The notes beneath the pieces were generated by a model. It worked only from the letters and a program-made list of their open reading frames with translations. It was not told the DNA's origin and did not search any database. The translations under genes and the position numbers were made by a program. A DNA stretch of 64,000 bases, taken from contig NZ_SZZM01000001.1 in NCBI RefSeq assembly GCF_005281615.1, positions 795,001 to 859,000 on the forward strand, in the 5' to 3' direction. Shown here one piece after another: positions 10,249 to 17,925 of this stretch. This stretch comes from Rhodoligotrophos defluvii. Its GTDB lineage: Bacteria > Pseudomonadota > Alphaproteobacteria > Rhizobiales > Im1. Each line of letters starts with the position of its first letter. Position 1 is the stretch's first letter.

Positions 10249-10697
10249 GCACCGGCATCGGGCTCGGCGAGTGTCTCCGCCATCCAGCGCAGCGCGAGCT
10301 GATATCCAGAACCGCCGAGCCCGCAGATCACGCCGGTGGCGACGCGCGACACATAGGAGTGGTGCCGGAACGGCTCCCGCTTGTGGATATTCGACAGATG
10401 CACCTCGACGATCGGCCCGGAAAAGGCGCTCAGCGCATCCAGGATCGCAACCGACGTGTGGGTGAAGGCGGCGGGGTTGATGATGATGCCGGCCGCCTTC
10501 TCGCGCGCCTCCTGGATCCAGTCCACCAGTACGCCCTCGTGGTTGGTCTGCCGGAAGTCCACCCCCAAGCCCATGGCCTGCCCGGCTGCGACCAAGCCAT
10601 GCTCGATCTCCGCGAGAGTTGTGTAACCGTAGATCTCGGGCTCGCGCTTGCCCAGAAGGTTGAGATTGGGCCCGTTCAACACAAAAACCACAGCCAT
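10230..10697 (-). CDS. aroQ: Type II 3-dehydroquinate dehydratase
   Basis: A 155-residue dodecameric-type enzyme of the shikimate pathway, converting 3-dehydroquinate to 3-dehydroshikimate. Motifs: [18 protein letters not shown] (with the catalytic Tyr and lid Arg), [30 protein letters not shown] and [20 protein letters not shown] with the active-site His. Length and motifs match the family throughout. In many proteobacteria it is followed by accB-accC; here it stands alone, divergent from an ECF sigma gene and convergently overlapping the receptor-like gene. Confident. Confidence 0.97.
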   Translation of the reverse strand: MAVVFVLNGPNLNLLGKREPEIYGYTTLAEIEHGLVAAGQAMGLGVDFRQTNHEGVLVDWIQEAREKAAGIIINPAAFTHTSVAILDALSAFSGPIVEVHLSNIHKREPFRHHSYVSRVATGVICGLGGSGYQLALRWMAETLAEPDAGAHWSPR

Positions 10698-10768
10698 GGC
10701 GGCCTTTCCTCAGGTTGTGAGCGCACCCTAGCGAGCGCCGCGTGCACTGGCAACGCGCCAGATTTTGT

Positions 10769-10810
10769 TACGGTAAGCGGGATTAAACGGAAGTCTGGTT
10801 CCGTATACGG
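10769..10810. promoter_or_regulatory. Nested palindromes in the aroQ-ECF sigma intergenic region
   Basis: Three symmetric elements lie just before the ECF sigma start: TTACGGTAA at 10769-10777 (centre base unpaired), ACGGAA-N6-TTCCGT at 10787-10804 (perfect 6-6-6), and the 10-base palindrome CCGTATACGG at 10801-10810, sharing bases with the previous one. The region is the likely promoter of the sigma gene. A GGAA-type ECF -35 element could sit inside the inverted repeat. Operator function is inference. Confidence 0.45.
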
Positions 10811-10813
10811 GTC

Positions 10814-11362
10814 ATGAGGCACGGTAGGCCGCGTTTTGATGTGTTGGGGCAGCTCGGCTCGCTTCGCCGCTATGCCCGTGCGTTGACCCGCGACGATGGC
10901 GAGGCCGAGGAACTGGTGCACGACGCGCTCGTGCGCGCTTATGAGAAGCGGTCGAGCTTTAAGCCGGACCGCAATCTGCGGAATTGGCTGCTCGCGATCC
11001 TGCACAATGTCTTCATTGACAGGGTGCGCTCCCGGCGCTCCGAGCTGGAGCGCAACGCTCGGGCGGTGGAGATGGCCGATACTGTGGTCGAACCCGATCA
11101 GGATCACGCGGTGCGACTGGCGCAGGTGCGCAACAATTTCATGGCGCTGCCGGAAGAACAGCGCGCGGCGCTCCATCTGGTGGCGGTGGAGGGGCTCGCC
11201 TATGCGGATGCAGCGGCGACCCTCGGCATCCCGGTAGGCACCCTCATGTCGCGCCTGGGCCGGGCCCGGGCGGCGCTCCGTGCCATGGAAGAGAACCCGA
11301 GCAGGCGCGCGTCCAGCGACGGTCGCCTGAGAGTGGTTGGAGGTGAGAATGACGCCCATTGA
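10814..11362 (+). CDS. ECF-family RNA polymerase sigma factor
   Basis: A 182-residue sigma-70 family (ECF) factor. Region 2 is residues about 10-75 (RRYARALTRDDGEAEELVHDALVRAYEK, then NLRNWLLAILHNVFIDRVRSR), and region 4 is about 105-160 (FMALPEEQRAALHLVAVEGLAYADAAATLGIPVGTLMSRLGRAR). Region 1.1 is absent, as expected. The gene overlaps the next one by 14 bases, and that product looks like its anti-sigma factor, so the pair is probably co-transcribed and translationally coupled. The start ATG has no strong ribosome site; it is chosen for family alignment. The stimulus is unknown. Confidence 0.92.
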   Translation: MRHGRPRFDVLGQLGSLRRYARALTRDDGEAEELVHDALVRAYEKRSSFKPDRNLRNWLLAILHNVFIDRVRSRRSELERNARAVEMADTVVEPDQDHAVRLAQVRNNFMALPEEQRAALHLVAVEGLAYADAAATLGIPVGTLMSRLGRARAALRAMEENPSRRASSDGRLRVVGGENDAH

Positions 11363-12113
11363 CCCGATCACCGAGGCGGATTTCGACGCCTATGTGGACG
11401 ACCAGCTGCCGGTTGAGCGCCGCATCGAAGTCGAGGCCTATCTCGCCCGCACCCCTGCGGCGGCGGCCCGGGTCATGGCCGATCTTCGCGCCCGGGATGA
11501 GCTGCGGCTGGCCTTGAGCGACATGCCGCGGGTAGCCGATATCACGACCGCCGCGGCCGCCCGCAAGCTGGAGACAGCCATCGCCAGCCAGCATCGCGCC
11601 CCCCGGCTGGCCCGGGTGGCGGTGCTTGCCTTGTGCCTCGCTGGCGGCTGGTTTGCCCATGCCCATTTCGGAACGCTCGCCATCAATTCGGTGAACGCGT
11701 CCACGCGTGCGCCGGCCTATGTGGGCGATGCGCTGCAGGCTTATCGTGCGCAGCGGCACCATCAGCCCTCGTCCCCGGCTGGCGATGCGGCCTATGACCC
11801 GGAGAAGCTCCGCGCGGCAACCGCCATCGTGCTGCCCAAGCTGCCCATGGGCTGGACCGTGCAGCAGGCCAAGGTCCTGCCGGCCACGTTCGGCCCAAGC
11901 GTTGAGCTTGACATCAGAGCGAGCAAGCTTGGCGACCTGGCCTTGTTCGCCGTTCGCCCGGGCACCTTCGACGTCATTCCAGCCACCGCCATCCGCGATG
12001 GCGAGGCGGCGGCCTACTGGCAGATCGGCGAGACCGCCTATGTGCTGATCGCCGATACCGACGCCAAGGACTTGGAGCACGCCGCAGCGCGGCTCGCTCA
12101 GACCCTCTATTGA
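11349..12113 (+). CDS. Putative membrane anti-sigma factor
   Basis: A 254-residue protein. The N-terminal 55 residues (ITEADFDAYVDDQLPVERR, then VEAYLARTPAAAARV) match the anti-sigma N-terminal pattern seen next to ECF factors. A single membrane helix lies about residue 93-108 (VAVLALCLAGGWFAHAHF), and a periplasmic domain follows with KLPMGWTVQQAKVLPATFGPS and late phrases GEAAAYWQIGETAYVLIAD. No zinc HxxxCxxC motif is present, so it is not a ZAS-type factor. The start ATG overlaps the sigma gene and follows GGAGGTGAGA. It probably holds the sigma factor at the membrane until a signal arrives (inference). Confidence 0.8.
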   Translation: MTPIDPITEADFDAYVDDQLPVERRIEVEAYLARTPAAAARVMADLRARDELRLALSDMPRVADITTAAAARKLETAIASQHRAPRLARVAVLALCLAGGWFAHAHFGTLAINSVNASTRAPAYVGDALQAYRAQRHHQPSSPAGDAAYDPEKLRAATAIVLPKLPMGWTVQQAKVLPATFGPSVELDIRASKLGDLALFAVRPGTFDVIPATAIRDGEAAAYWQIGETAYVLIADTDAKDLEHAAARLAQTLY

Positions 12114-12138
12114 CCCTGAAACTGGAGTATGTGGAAAG

Positions 12139-12861
12139 ATGAACACGCCGAATTATGGTTTCAGCCGGCCGACCGCGACGCCGCGCGTTGATGCCGCCTT
12201 GTTTGACGAGGGCCTGCGGCAGCACATGCTGCGGGTCTACAACTATATGGCCCTGGGCCTGGTGCTGACCGGGGTGGTGGCCTTCATCGTCGGCAGCACG
12301 CCGGCCCTTTATGTGCCGATTTTCCAGACGCCGCTCAAATGGGTGGTGATGCTGGCGCCGCTCGCTTTCGTCTTCTTCTTCTCGTTCCGTATCCACGCCA
12401 TGTCGGCCGCCGCGGCGCAGATGACCTTCTGGGCCTTCTGCGCGGTCATGGGCCTGTCGCTGGCCTCCGTCTTCCTGGTGTTCACCGGCACCAGCATCGC
12501 CCGCACCTTCTTCATCGCCGCGGCGATGTTCGGCGCAACCAGCCTCTATGGCTACACCACGAAGCGTGATCTGTCGAAGTTCGGCTCGTTCCTGATCATG
12601 GGCCTGATCGGCGTCATCCTGGCGAGCATCATCAACATCTTCCTGGGCTCGAGCGCGCTGCAGTTCGTGGTCTCCGTCATCGGCATTCTGGTCTTTATCG
12701 GCTTGACCGCTTGGGACACCCAGAACATCAAGGAGCAGTATGCCGAGAATTTCGGTGCCGAGTCCCTGCAGAAGCTGGCGGTGTTCGGAGCGCTCTCGCT
12801 CTATCTGAACTTCGTCAACATCTTCCAGCTGCTGCTGAACTTCACGGGCGAGCGGGAATAG
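12139..12861 (+). CDS. Bax inhibitor-1/YccA family membrane protein
   Basis: A 240-residue inner-membrane protein with about seven helices and the BI-1 pattern: a cytosolic N-terminus (about 30 residues), MLRVYNYMALGLVLTG, AQMTFWAFCAVMGLSLAS, FGATSLYGYTTKRDLS and a C-terminal VFIGLTAWDTQNIKEQY with the conserved Asp. Bacterial members such as BsYetJ are pH-sensitive calcium-leak channels; YccA modulates FtsH. The gene follows the anti-sigma gene by 25 bases, so a stress operon is plausible. A 7-base hairpin (12851-12868, AGCGGGA/TCCCGCT) straddles its stop codon and may damp read-through to the DUF2076 gene. Confidence 0.92.
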   Translation: MNTPNYGFSRPTATPRVDAALFDEGLRQHMLRVYNYMALGLVLTGVVAFIVGSTPALYVPIFQTPLKWVVMLAPLAFVFFFSFRIHAMSAAAAQMTFWAFCAVMGLSLASVFLVFTGTSIARTFFIAAAMFGATSLYGYTTKRDLSKFGSFLIMGLIGVILASIINIFLGSSALQFVVSVIGILVFIGLTAWDTQNIKEQYAENFGAESLQKLAVFGALSLYLNFVNIFQLLLNFTGERE

Positions 12862-12896
12862 TCCCGCTTCCTGGCCGTTCAGTACAGGAGCTGAGA

Positions 12897-13535
12897 ATGG
12901 ACAATCAAGACCGCACGGCCATCGAGGATCTGTTCCGCAGGCTCGCCGCCGTGGAGCAGCAGGCCGGCCCTCGCGATGCCGAGGCGCAGGGCCTGATCGA
13001 CAACCTCGTCCGTCAGCAGCCGGCGGCGCCCTACTACATGGCGCAGACCATCGTCATGCAGACCTATGCGCTTGAGGATGCCGAAAGGCGCATAGAGGAT
13101 CTGGAGCGGCGGCTGGCGGACACGCGGGCAGCCGCGCCATCCGGCGGGTTCCTGTCGGGCCTGTTTGGCGGTGGTCGTGGCGCCGGCTCGGTGCCCAGCG
13201 TCGGCCGGGGGCCGCAACCTGGCGCGTCCTATGGCACCATGCCGCCGCAAGCGCCGTTGGCGCAAGGCGCTCCTCGGGGCGGCGGCTTCCTCGCCGGCGC
13301 TGCCCAGACCGCCATGGGTGTGGCGGGTGGCGTGCTCCTAGGCAACGCCATTGCCGGCATGTTCGGCAGCAATCCTGCGCAAGCGGCGCCCGCTAGCCAA
13401 GCGAGCCAGGAGGCATCCTCCCGGAATGAGCCGGCACAGGACGAATCGGCGCAGGACGCGAGCGCCGATGCGGATCAGGACGAGGAAGGTGGCGGCTTCT
13501 TCGACAGCTTCTTCGGCAGCGACGAGGAAATCTGA
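12897..13535 (+). CDS. DUF2076 family protein
   Basis: A 212-residue protein. The N-terminal 80 residues match DUF2076 (DRTAIEDLFRRLAAVE, then AEAQGLIDNLVRQQPAAPYYMAQTIVMQ and a coiled-coil with ALEDAERRIEDLERRLAD). A glycine/proline-rich middle includes a GFLAGAAQTAMGVAGGVLLGNAI segment, which resembles the glycine-zipper hydrophobic stretch of this family. The C-terminus is strongly acidic and ends GGGFFDSFFGSDEEI. Function is not known; homologues are often periplasmic or ABC-transporter associated in annotation, without proof. The start follows an ACAGGAGCTGAGA ribosome site. Last gene before a strong hairpin. Confidence 0.85.
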   Translation: MDNQDRTAIEDLFRRLAAVEQQAGPRDAEAQGLIDNLVRQQPAAPYYMAQTIVMQTYALEDAERRIEDLERRLADTRAAAPSGGFLSGLFGGGRGAGSVPSVGRGPQPGASYGTMPPQAPLAQGAPRGGGFLAGAAQTAMGVAGGVLLGNAIAGMFGSNPAQAAPASQASQEASSRNEPAQDESAQDASADADQDEEGGGFFDSFFGSDEEI

Positions 13536-13543
13536 ACCGTTGC

Positions 13544-13578
13544 GGCCGTGCCGACCCGAGTCGGCACGGCCCCCGTAT
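13544..13578 (+). terminator. Strong bidirectional hairpin terminator
   Basis: GGCCGTGCCGAC (13544-13555) pairs perfectly with GTCGGCACGGCC (13560-13571) around a CCGA tetraloop, followed by CCCGTATTTT. It separates the ECF/BI-1/DUF2076 cluster from the convergent CDP-alcohol phosphatidyltransferase gene, and can serve both directions. Confidence 0.8.
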
Positions 13579-13601
13579 TTTCAGTATCATGATCTCACCC
13601 C

Positions 13602-14780
13602 TCAGGCGCCCTCTTCCAGCCAGCTGCGGATGGGGGCGCCCTTCCGGTGCTCGCCGAGCGCATAGACATAACGCGCCACATGCACCGACAGGCTCAAATA
13701 GATCCACACCAGCATCGCGGCATAGGCGACTGAGGGTCCGGCCAGCAGCGTGACGGCCGTCAGGATGACCACGTTCGGGTTGCGCCGGGCCGTGAACAGC
13801 CGAAACCTCGAATCGAACGACCGCCACACATGGATCTTGAGGCCGAACGTCGAGATGAAGGCCTGCTCCACCAGCTTGCCCGTCACATGGCCGATGAGCA
13901 CCGCCGCCAACATGGCAGTCGACCCGCCGGGCGCAGCCCCCGCAAGCCCTACCCACCAAGCGAGCCACCACAGGGGCGGAGCGATGAGGTCCACCCCATG
14001 GTCGAACATATTCCCCCATTTGCTCGAGGTGGCGGTCACCCGGGCGAGCTTGCCGTCCACCGTGTCGAGCAACGCCATGAGCCAGGCGCAGACCAGGCCG
14101 GAAAGGAACGCGCCCTGCCAGAACAGCACCAGAGCGGCCACGGCGAAGGCCAAGCTCACCAGCGTGACTTGATTCGGACTGACGCCGAGACGGGTGCAAA
14201 GCCGTACGCAATGAAACGCGATGTCCGGCCAAAGATATTTCGTCACCACGTCGGTCACGCCCTTGTAGGAGGCGTCGAACAGGTCGCGTTCGATGCGTGG
14301 CGCGGCCGCCGGCGTCGCCTGCGCCGCATAGGCCTCCTGCCGCTTGCGCAGCTGTGCGTTGTGCGATCCGGCCAGCTGCACCGCGGTCGCGGGGATGAAG
14401 CCGCTCCGGTCGGGTAAGGTCTCCATTTCCAGCAGCATCGCGGCGTGCGGCACCTCGGCACCATTGCAGCACAGGGCAAGAGGCAGGCCCTCGGGCAGCA
14501 CCAGCGCGGTTCCCGGCGCAACCGCCAGGGCGGCGATCACCGCATCGTCCATAACCGCATCGGACCGGAACAACAGCACCGACTCACCTGCCGCGGCCGC
14601 CGGGGGTGAATCGGTGACGGCGATCCCCTGCCGGAGCAGCTGCCGGCGCAGCCGCTCAGCCGGCGAAACATGCCAGAGGGTGACAGCATTCCGGCCCACG
14701 AAGCAGGCATATCGTGCCGGCCCACCCGGCTTCAGCGCACCACCCATGTCCAGATCAGGCCTGTTCTCGGCTGCCATCAT
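13602..14780 (-). CDS. CDP-alcohol phosphatidyltransferase with unusual N-terminal domain
   Basis: A 392-residue membrane enzyme. The complete catalytic motif is visible as DTVDGKLAR, eight residues, then GNMFDHGVD, giving the three or four metal-binding aspartates. About six helices lie in residues 180-375. The family transfers a phosphoalcohol from CDP-lipid or CDP-alcohol donors. The N-terminal 150 residues (LWHVSPAERLRRQLLRQGI, LLFRSDAVMDDAVIAAL, ALVLPEGLPLALCCNG) look like a degenerate nucleotidyltransferase-like alpha/beta domain, recalling two-domain IPCT-DIPP synthases, but the GxGxR sugar-nucleotide loop is not present. Substrate unknown. The start is one of two adjacent ATGs (14780 or 14777) behind AGGGGAGA. 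Confidence 0.8.
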   Translation of the reverse strand: MMAAENRPDLDMGGALKPGGPARYACFVGRNAVTLWHVSPAERLRRQLLRQGIAVTDSPPAAAAGESVLLFRSDAVMDDAVIAALAVAPGTALVLPEGLPLALCCNGAEVPHAAMLLEMETLPDRSGFIPATAVQLAGSHNAQLRKRQEAYAAQATPAAAPRIERDLFDASYKGVTDVVTKYLWPDIAFHCVRLCTRLGVSPNQVTLVSLAFAVAALVLFWQGAFLSGLVCAWLMALLDTVDGKLARVTATSSKWGNMFDHGVDLIAPPLWWLAWWVGLAGAAPGGSTAMLAAVLIGHVTGKLVEQAFISTFGLKIHVWRSFDSRFRLFTARRNPNVVILTAVTLLAGPSVAYAAMLVWIYLSLSVHVARYVYALGEHRKGAPIRSWLEEGA

Positions 14781-14946
14781 TCTCCCCTGCTGAGCGATTC
14801 CACCCCGCCGATAGGCAATGTTTCGCATTGGATAGGCTCTTCGCCGTGCTGATGCAACAGTGGGGAAGAAATCAGAACTTATGCAAGCTGTGCGTGTGGC
14901 AGTTGGTGACACCCTCGGAATTACAACTGATAGTTGCGCATCCCTC

Positions 14947-14958
14947 TACACGCGTGTA
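14947..14958. repeat. 12-base perfect palindrome
   Basis: TACACGCGTGTA reads the same on both strands. It lies in the 266-base space between the CDP-alcohol phosphatidyltransferase start and the small coiled-coil gene, 89 bases before the latter. It could be an operator or a chance palindrome; the rest of the gap shows nothing else I can name. Confidence 0.4.
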
Positions 14959-15046
14959 CCCTCATCACCCGAATCGCAGGCGGTGGAGCCGGAGCAAATT
15001 CCATTCGCTCTGAAGCGAATACCTCACAGCAAGCCGAAGGAAGGTC

Positions 15047-15313
15047 ATGAACTGGTCGTTGCCGAAAAAACTGTTGGCCATAGGGGGTGGCGCAGGAGGC
15101 GCAGCATTGCTCGTTGGTGCTGGCGTCGGCCTTGCTTGGCTGCTTCAACCCGTCACTGAAGCCTTTGCTGCCAAAGTGACGAAGGATGCGATCTCGGACG
15201 GCTTCAATACACTCAATAAAGACCTGTATTACCTCCACAAGGATCTCGACAACATCCATCAGGACCTGGCGGCCCTACATCACGACCTTCAAACCACCGA
15301 TCTCTTGCAGTAA
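15047..15313 (+). CDS. Small membrane-anchored heptad-repeat protein, function unknown
   Basis: An 88-residue protein I do not recognise. A lysine-flanked membrane helix (residues about 9-34, glycine/alanine-rich IGGGAGGAALLVGAGVGLAW) is followed by an amphipathic region containing four consecutive seven-residue units: LNKDLYY, LHKDLDN, IHQDLAA, LHHDLQT. Each has a hydrophobe at position 1, Asp at 4 and Leu at 5, with His at 2 in three of them. This predicts a short parallel coiled coil with regularly spaced histidines. The ATG follows GAAGGTC. It is the only plus-strand gene in a mostly reverse region and is less GC-rich than its neighbours, so it could be a recent arrival (inference). Confidence 0.65.
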   Translation: MNWSLPKKLLAIGGGAGGAALLVGAGVGLAWLLQPVTEAFAAKVTKDAISDGFNTLNKDLYYLHKDLDNIHQDLAALHHDLQTTDLLQ

Positions 15314-15348
15314 TTGCGCATTTCCGGCCTGGAGCCCGATCGGGGCGT

Positions 15349-16100
15349 TCAGGCCGCCTCGGCGGCGACCACATAGTCGGCGCCGTGGCGAAGCCCGCCC
15401 GCAGTTGCATTCAAAGCCAGAGCCCGCTTGCGCAGATCCTCCACATGCTGCTGCAGCGTGCCTGCAAGCGCTCTGTCCGCCAGGCGCGCGATACGCCGGG
15501 CGCACATGTTGAGCTGCTCGTTCACGAACCGCTCGCCATAGCGGATGTTGAAGGACTTGACGTCCAGCACCCGGAAACCCGCGCGTTCCAGATGGGCGAC
15601 CACCCAGTCCGCAGGGTATTCCCGGTACGGTCGCTCGCCGGCCAGCAGCAGGCAGGCATCGCGCAATCGCCCGATCTCGCAGACGATCTGCCCGGCCGCC
15701 GTCGTCGCTGGATAAGGCACGTAAGGCTCGAGGCCGATCACATAGAGCCGGCGCCCGACCAGGGGACGCAGCCGTTCGAACAGCGTGTACTGGGCATAGG
15801 GCGCGAAGCCGCACCCAGCAGATAGTCCGCAAGCACCGTCTCGAAGACTTCGCCGGCCAATAGACCCGGATCGGTCCAGTTGCCGAGCACGAGACGGTCC
15901 TGCGGCCGCAGCCTCTCACCGACGGCCAACTGCACCTTCTCAACCATGCTGGGTGCGCCGGTGACGCCCGTCCATCGTATCGTCTGGAGGCCGCTGACCC
16001 AGCGCGCCGACGCCGGCCCGGTGCCCGCATCCAGCAGGGAGCCCCAGGGTCGGCCTGCCTGCAGTGCCTCCACATAGCGAAACAGGAGCGAGGTCGTCAT
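15349..16100 (-). pseudogene. Class I SAM-dependent methyltransferase, frameshifted
   Basis: Two overlapping frames together make one methyltransferase of about 250 residues. The first (16100 to about 15812) has motif I LLDAGTGPASARW, GAPSMVEKVQLAVGERL and VFETVLADYLLGA. A one-base loss near 15808-15812 then shifts frame; restoring one base gives FAPYAQYTLFERLRPLVGRRLYV running directly into GLEPYVPYPATT and the rest (to 15349), which carries ERAGFRVLDVKSFNIRYG and a normal C-terminus. Without restoration the first frame ends at 15738 after about 24 unrelated residues. The gene starts inside an ATGA overlap with yihY, so it was translationally coupled. Either a true pseudogene or a base error. 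Confidence 0.75.
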
Positions 16101-17020
16101 GTTGCCTGCCGCGCCTCGGCGGCAAGCTTCTCCCGCACTTTCCGCCGCAATCGCATCATGCGGTTGAGCTCCCCGCCGAAGATCAGCACAAGCGCCCCGA
16201 GATAGATGAAGAACAAGGCGGCGATAATGCCGGCCAGCCCGGCATAGGTGCTGGCGAACTGGCTGAAATTGGCCAGATACATGGAGTAGACCACCGCCAG
16301 AACGAGCCAGACGACCACGGTGAACACGATGCCCAGCCAGAGGTCGCGCAAATGCCGCCAGGTGGCCGGCAGCACCACATGTGCGATCGTCAGGCCGAAG
16401 GTGAGCAGCACCACCGCGAAGGGATAGCGTAGCATGTCATAGATCTGCGGCCATCGGTCGAGGTCGGGCACGTAGCGGACCAGCAACGCCTTGATGATCG
16501 GCGCCAGCACGACGAGAAAGGCCACCGCGAGCATCATCAGCGCGCCACCCATCACGAACAGGATATTCTGTGTGAACAGAACGAAGGCGGAACGGTGCTC
16601 GATGAGACCATAGGCCCGGTTGAGCGCGACGCGCACGCTGTCCACCCCGCCTGAGGCAGACCAGATGGTCAGCAGGATGCCGATGCTGAGCGCGCCGCGG
16701 CGCTGCTCGGTGAGCACGGACCGGATCTCCGGCACCAGCGGTTCCACCAGCTGCGGCGGTGCCACACTGAGCAGGTAGTCGATCAGCGCCGATGCCAGAT
16801 GGGCGTCGCCGATAAAGCCGGCGATAGCGGTGAGCACCACCAGAAAGGGGAAAATCGCCAGGATCATGCGAAAGGCGATATTCCCCGCCAGCGGAATCGC
16901 CGCATCATCCCACAGCCGCCAGAAGGCGGTGAAGAATATGGTCCAGAACGGCTTGAGTGTGCCATCCCTGCGGGTTGGCGAGTCGCCAAAGAGATACCCG
17001 TATTTGCCGCCCTGCGCCAT
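16097..17020 (-). CDS. YihY/BrkB family inner-membrane protein
   Basis: A 307-residue polytopic protein of the YihY family (formerly called ribonuclease BN by mistake). The pattern is clear: FFTAFWRLWDDAAIPLAGNIAFRMI at the first helix, SIGILLTIWSASGGVDSVRVALNRAYG, and helices near 140-160, 185-205, 215-235 and 250-270 ending LVLIFGGELNRMMRLRRKVRE. Members are suggested transporters or envelope proteins; function is unproven. A GAGGTGA ribosome site precedes the ATG. Its stop overlaps the start of the frameshifted methyltransferase by four bases. Confidence 0.9.
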   Translation of the reverse strand: MAQGGKYGYLFGDSPTRRDGTLKPFWTIFFTAFWRLWDDAAIPLAGNIAFRMILAIFPFLVVLTAIAGFIGDAHLASALIDYLLSVAPPQLVEPLVPEIRSVLTEQRRGALSIGILLTIWSASGGVDSVRVALNRAYGLIEHRSAFVLFTQNILFVMGGALMMLAVAFLVVLAPIIKALLVRYVPDLDRWPQIYDMLRYPFAVVLLTFGLTIAHVVLPATWRHLRDLWLGIVFTVVVWLVLAVVYSMYLANFSQFASTYAGLAGIIAALFFIYLGALVLIFGGELNRMMRLRRKVREKLAAEARQAT

Positions 17021-17074
17021 GCCGTCGCGTCACCTCAAAGACATGGCCGATGCGCCCGGATTCTCGCGTCGGTG

Positions 17075-17836
17075 TCAAGCCTGCTCGGTTGCTGCAGCAA
17101 TCTCGGCCTCGATGTGGGCCACCAGCCCGGGATCGAGCTGCAAGCGCCGCGCGAGCTGGTCGAGATAGGCCTTCTCCGCCGGGTGATCGGGATCAATGGC
17201 CAGCAGCGATGCGGCATAGATCTCCACCGCCTGCTCCGGTGACTTGGCGCTGGCCACAACCGCATCCAGGTTCAGGGGGCGGCGCAACTCGTCCATGACG
17301 AAGGCCTTTTCCTCCGTGCCCAACCCCAGCGTGTCCATATGCCCGAACAGCCGCTGCTGCTCCTCGGCGTCAATGTGCCCATCCGCCTTGGCAGCAGCGA
17401 TCATGGCGCGCAGTACCGCCATGCTGAGCTCGCTTCGGGCGGCCGCATCGGAAGGTGGCGGCAGAAAGCCCGTGCCCTCCGCGCTGGTGACAGCCCTGGC
17501 CATGGCGGTGGCGTCCGCGCCGGCCGGAGCGTTAGCCGGCTGCGGCTGGGGCGCAGCACGCTGCTGCGCCTGCCAATCCTGGTAGGCCTTGTAGGCGATG
17601 CCGCCCAGCGCCGCGAGGCCGCCATAGACCAGCGCGTTGGACGCAAGCTTCCGGCCCTTTTTCGAGCCGAGCAGCAGCCCGATGACGCCGCTGGCCAGCA
17701 CGCCGCTGCCAAGCCCGCCCAATCCGCCCCCGGACTTGCCCGACTTGCCGAGCTGATCCAGCCCGGGAATCCGTCCGGCCAGGCCGCCGCCCTTGCCACC
17801 CAGGAACTGCTCCAACAACTTCTGCGGATCGAGCAT
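17075..17836 (-). CDS. DUF533/TerB-like protein
   Basis: A 253-residue protein. The N-terminal part, MLDPQKLLEQFLG, is followed by a glycine-rich stretch, one hydrophobic segment (SGVLASGVIGLLLG), and KKGRKLASNALVYGGLAALGG, the usual DUF533 opening. The C-terminal 130 residues form a TerB-like acidic helical domain: LRAMIAAAKADGHIDAEEQQRLF, AVEIYAASLLAIDPDHPAEKAYL and LDQLARRLQLD. TerB-like domains bind metal through acidic residues, but a tellurite role is not implied by context. The start at 17836 is preferred over one seven codons upstream because AAGGGA precedes it. Confidence 0.85.
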   Translation of the reverse strand: MLDPQKLLEQFLGGKGGGLAGRIPGLDQLGKSGKSGGGLGGLGSGVLASGVIGLLLGSKKGRKLASNALVYGGLAALGGIAYKAYQDWQAQQRAAPQPQPANAPAGADATAMARAVTSAEGTGFLPPPSDAAARSELSMAVLRAMIAAAKADGHIDAEEQQRLFGHMDTLGLGTEEKAFVMDELRRPLNLDAVVASAKSPEQAVEIYAASLLAIDPDHPAEKAYLDQLARRLQLDPGLVAHIEAEIAAATEQA

Positions 17837-17925
17837 TGCACCGTCCCTTCTGCTCATGATTTAGAACTGCCGCACATATAGGGCCTCGCGGCAGCGCTTC
17901 CATCAGCACATGCAAGACGTGGCCG

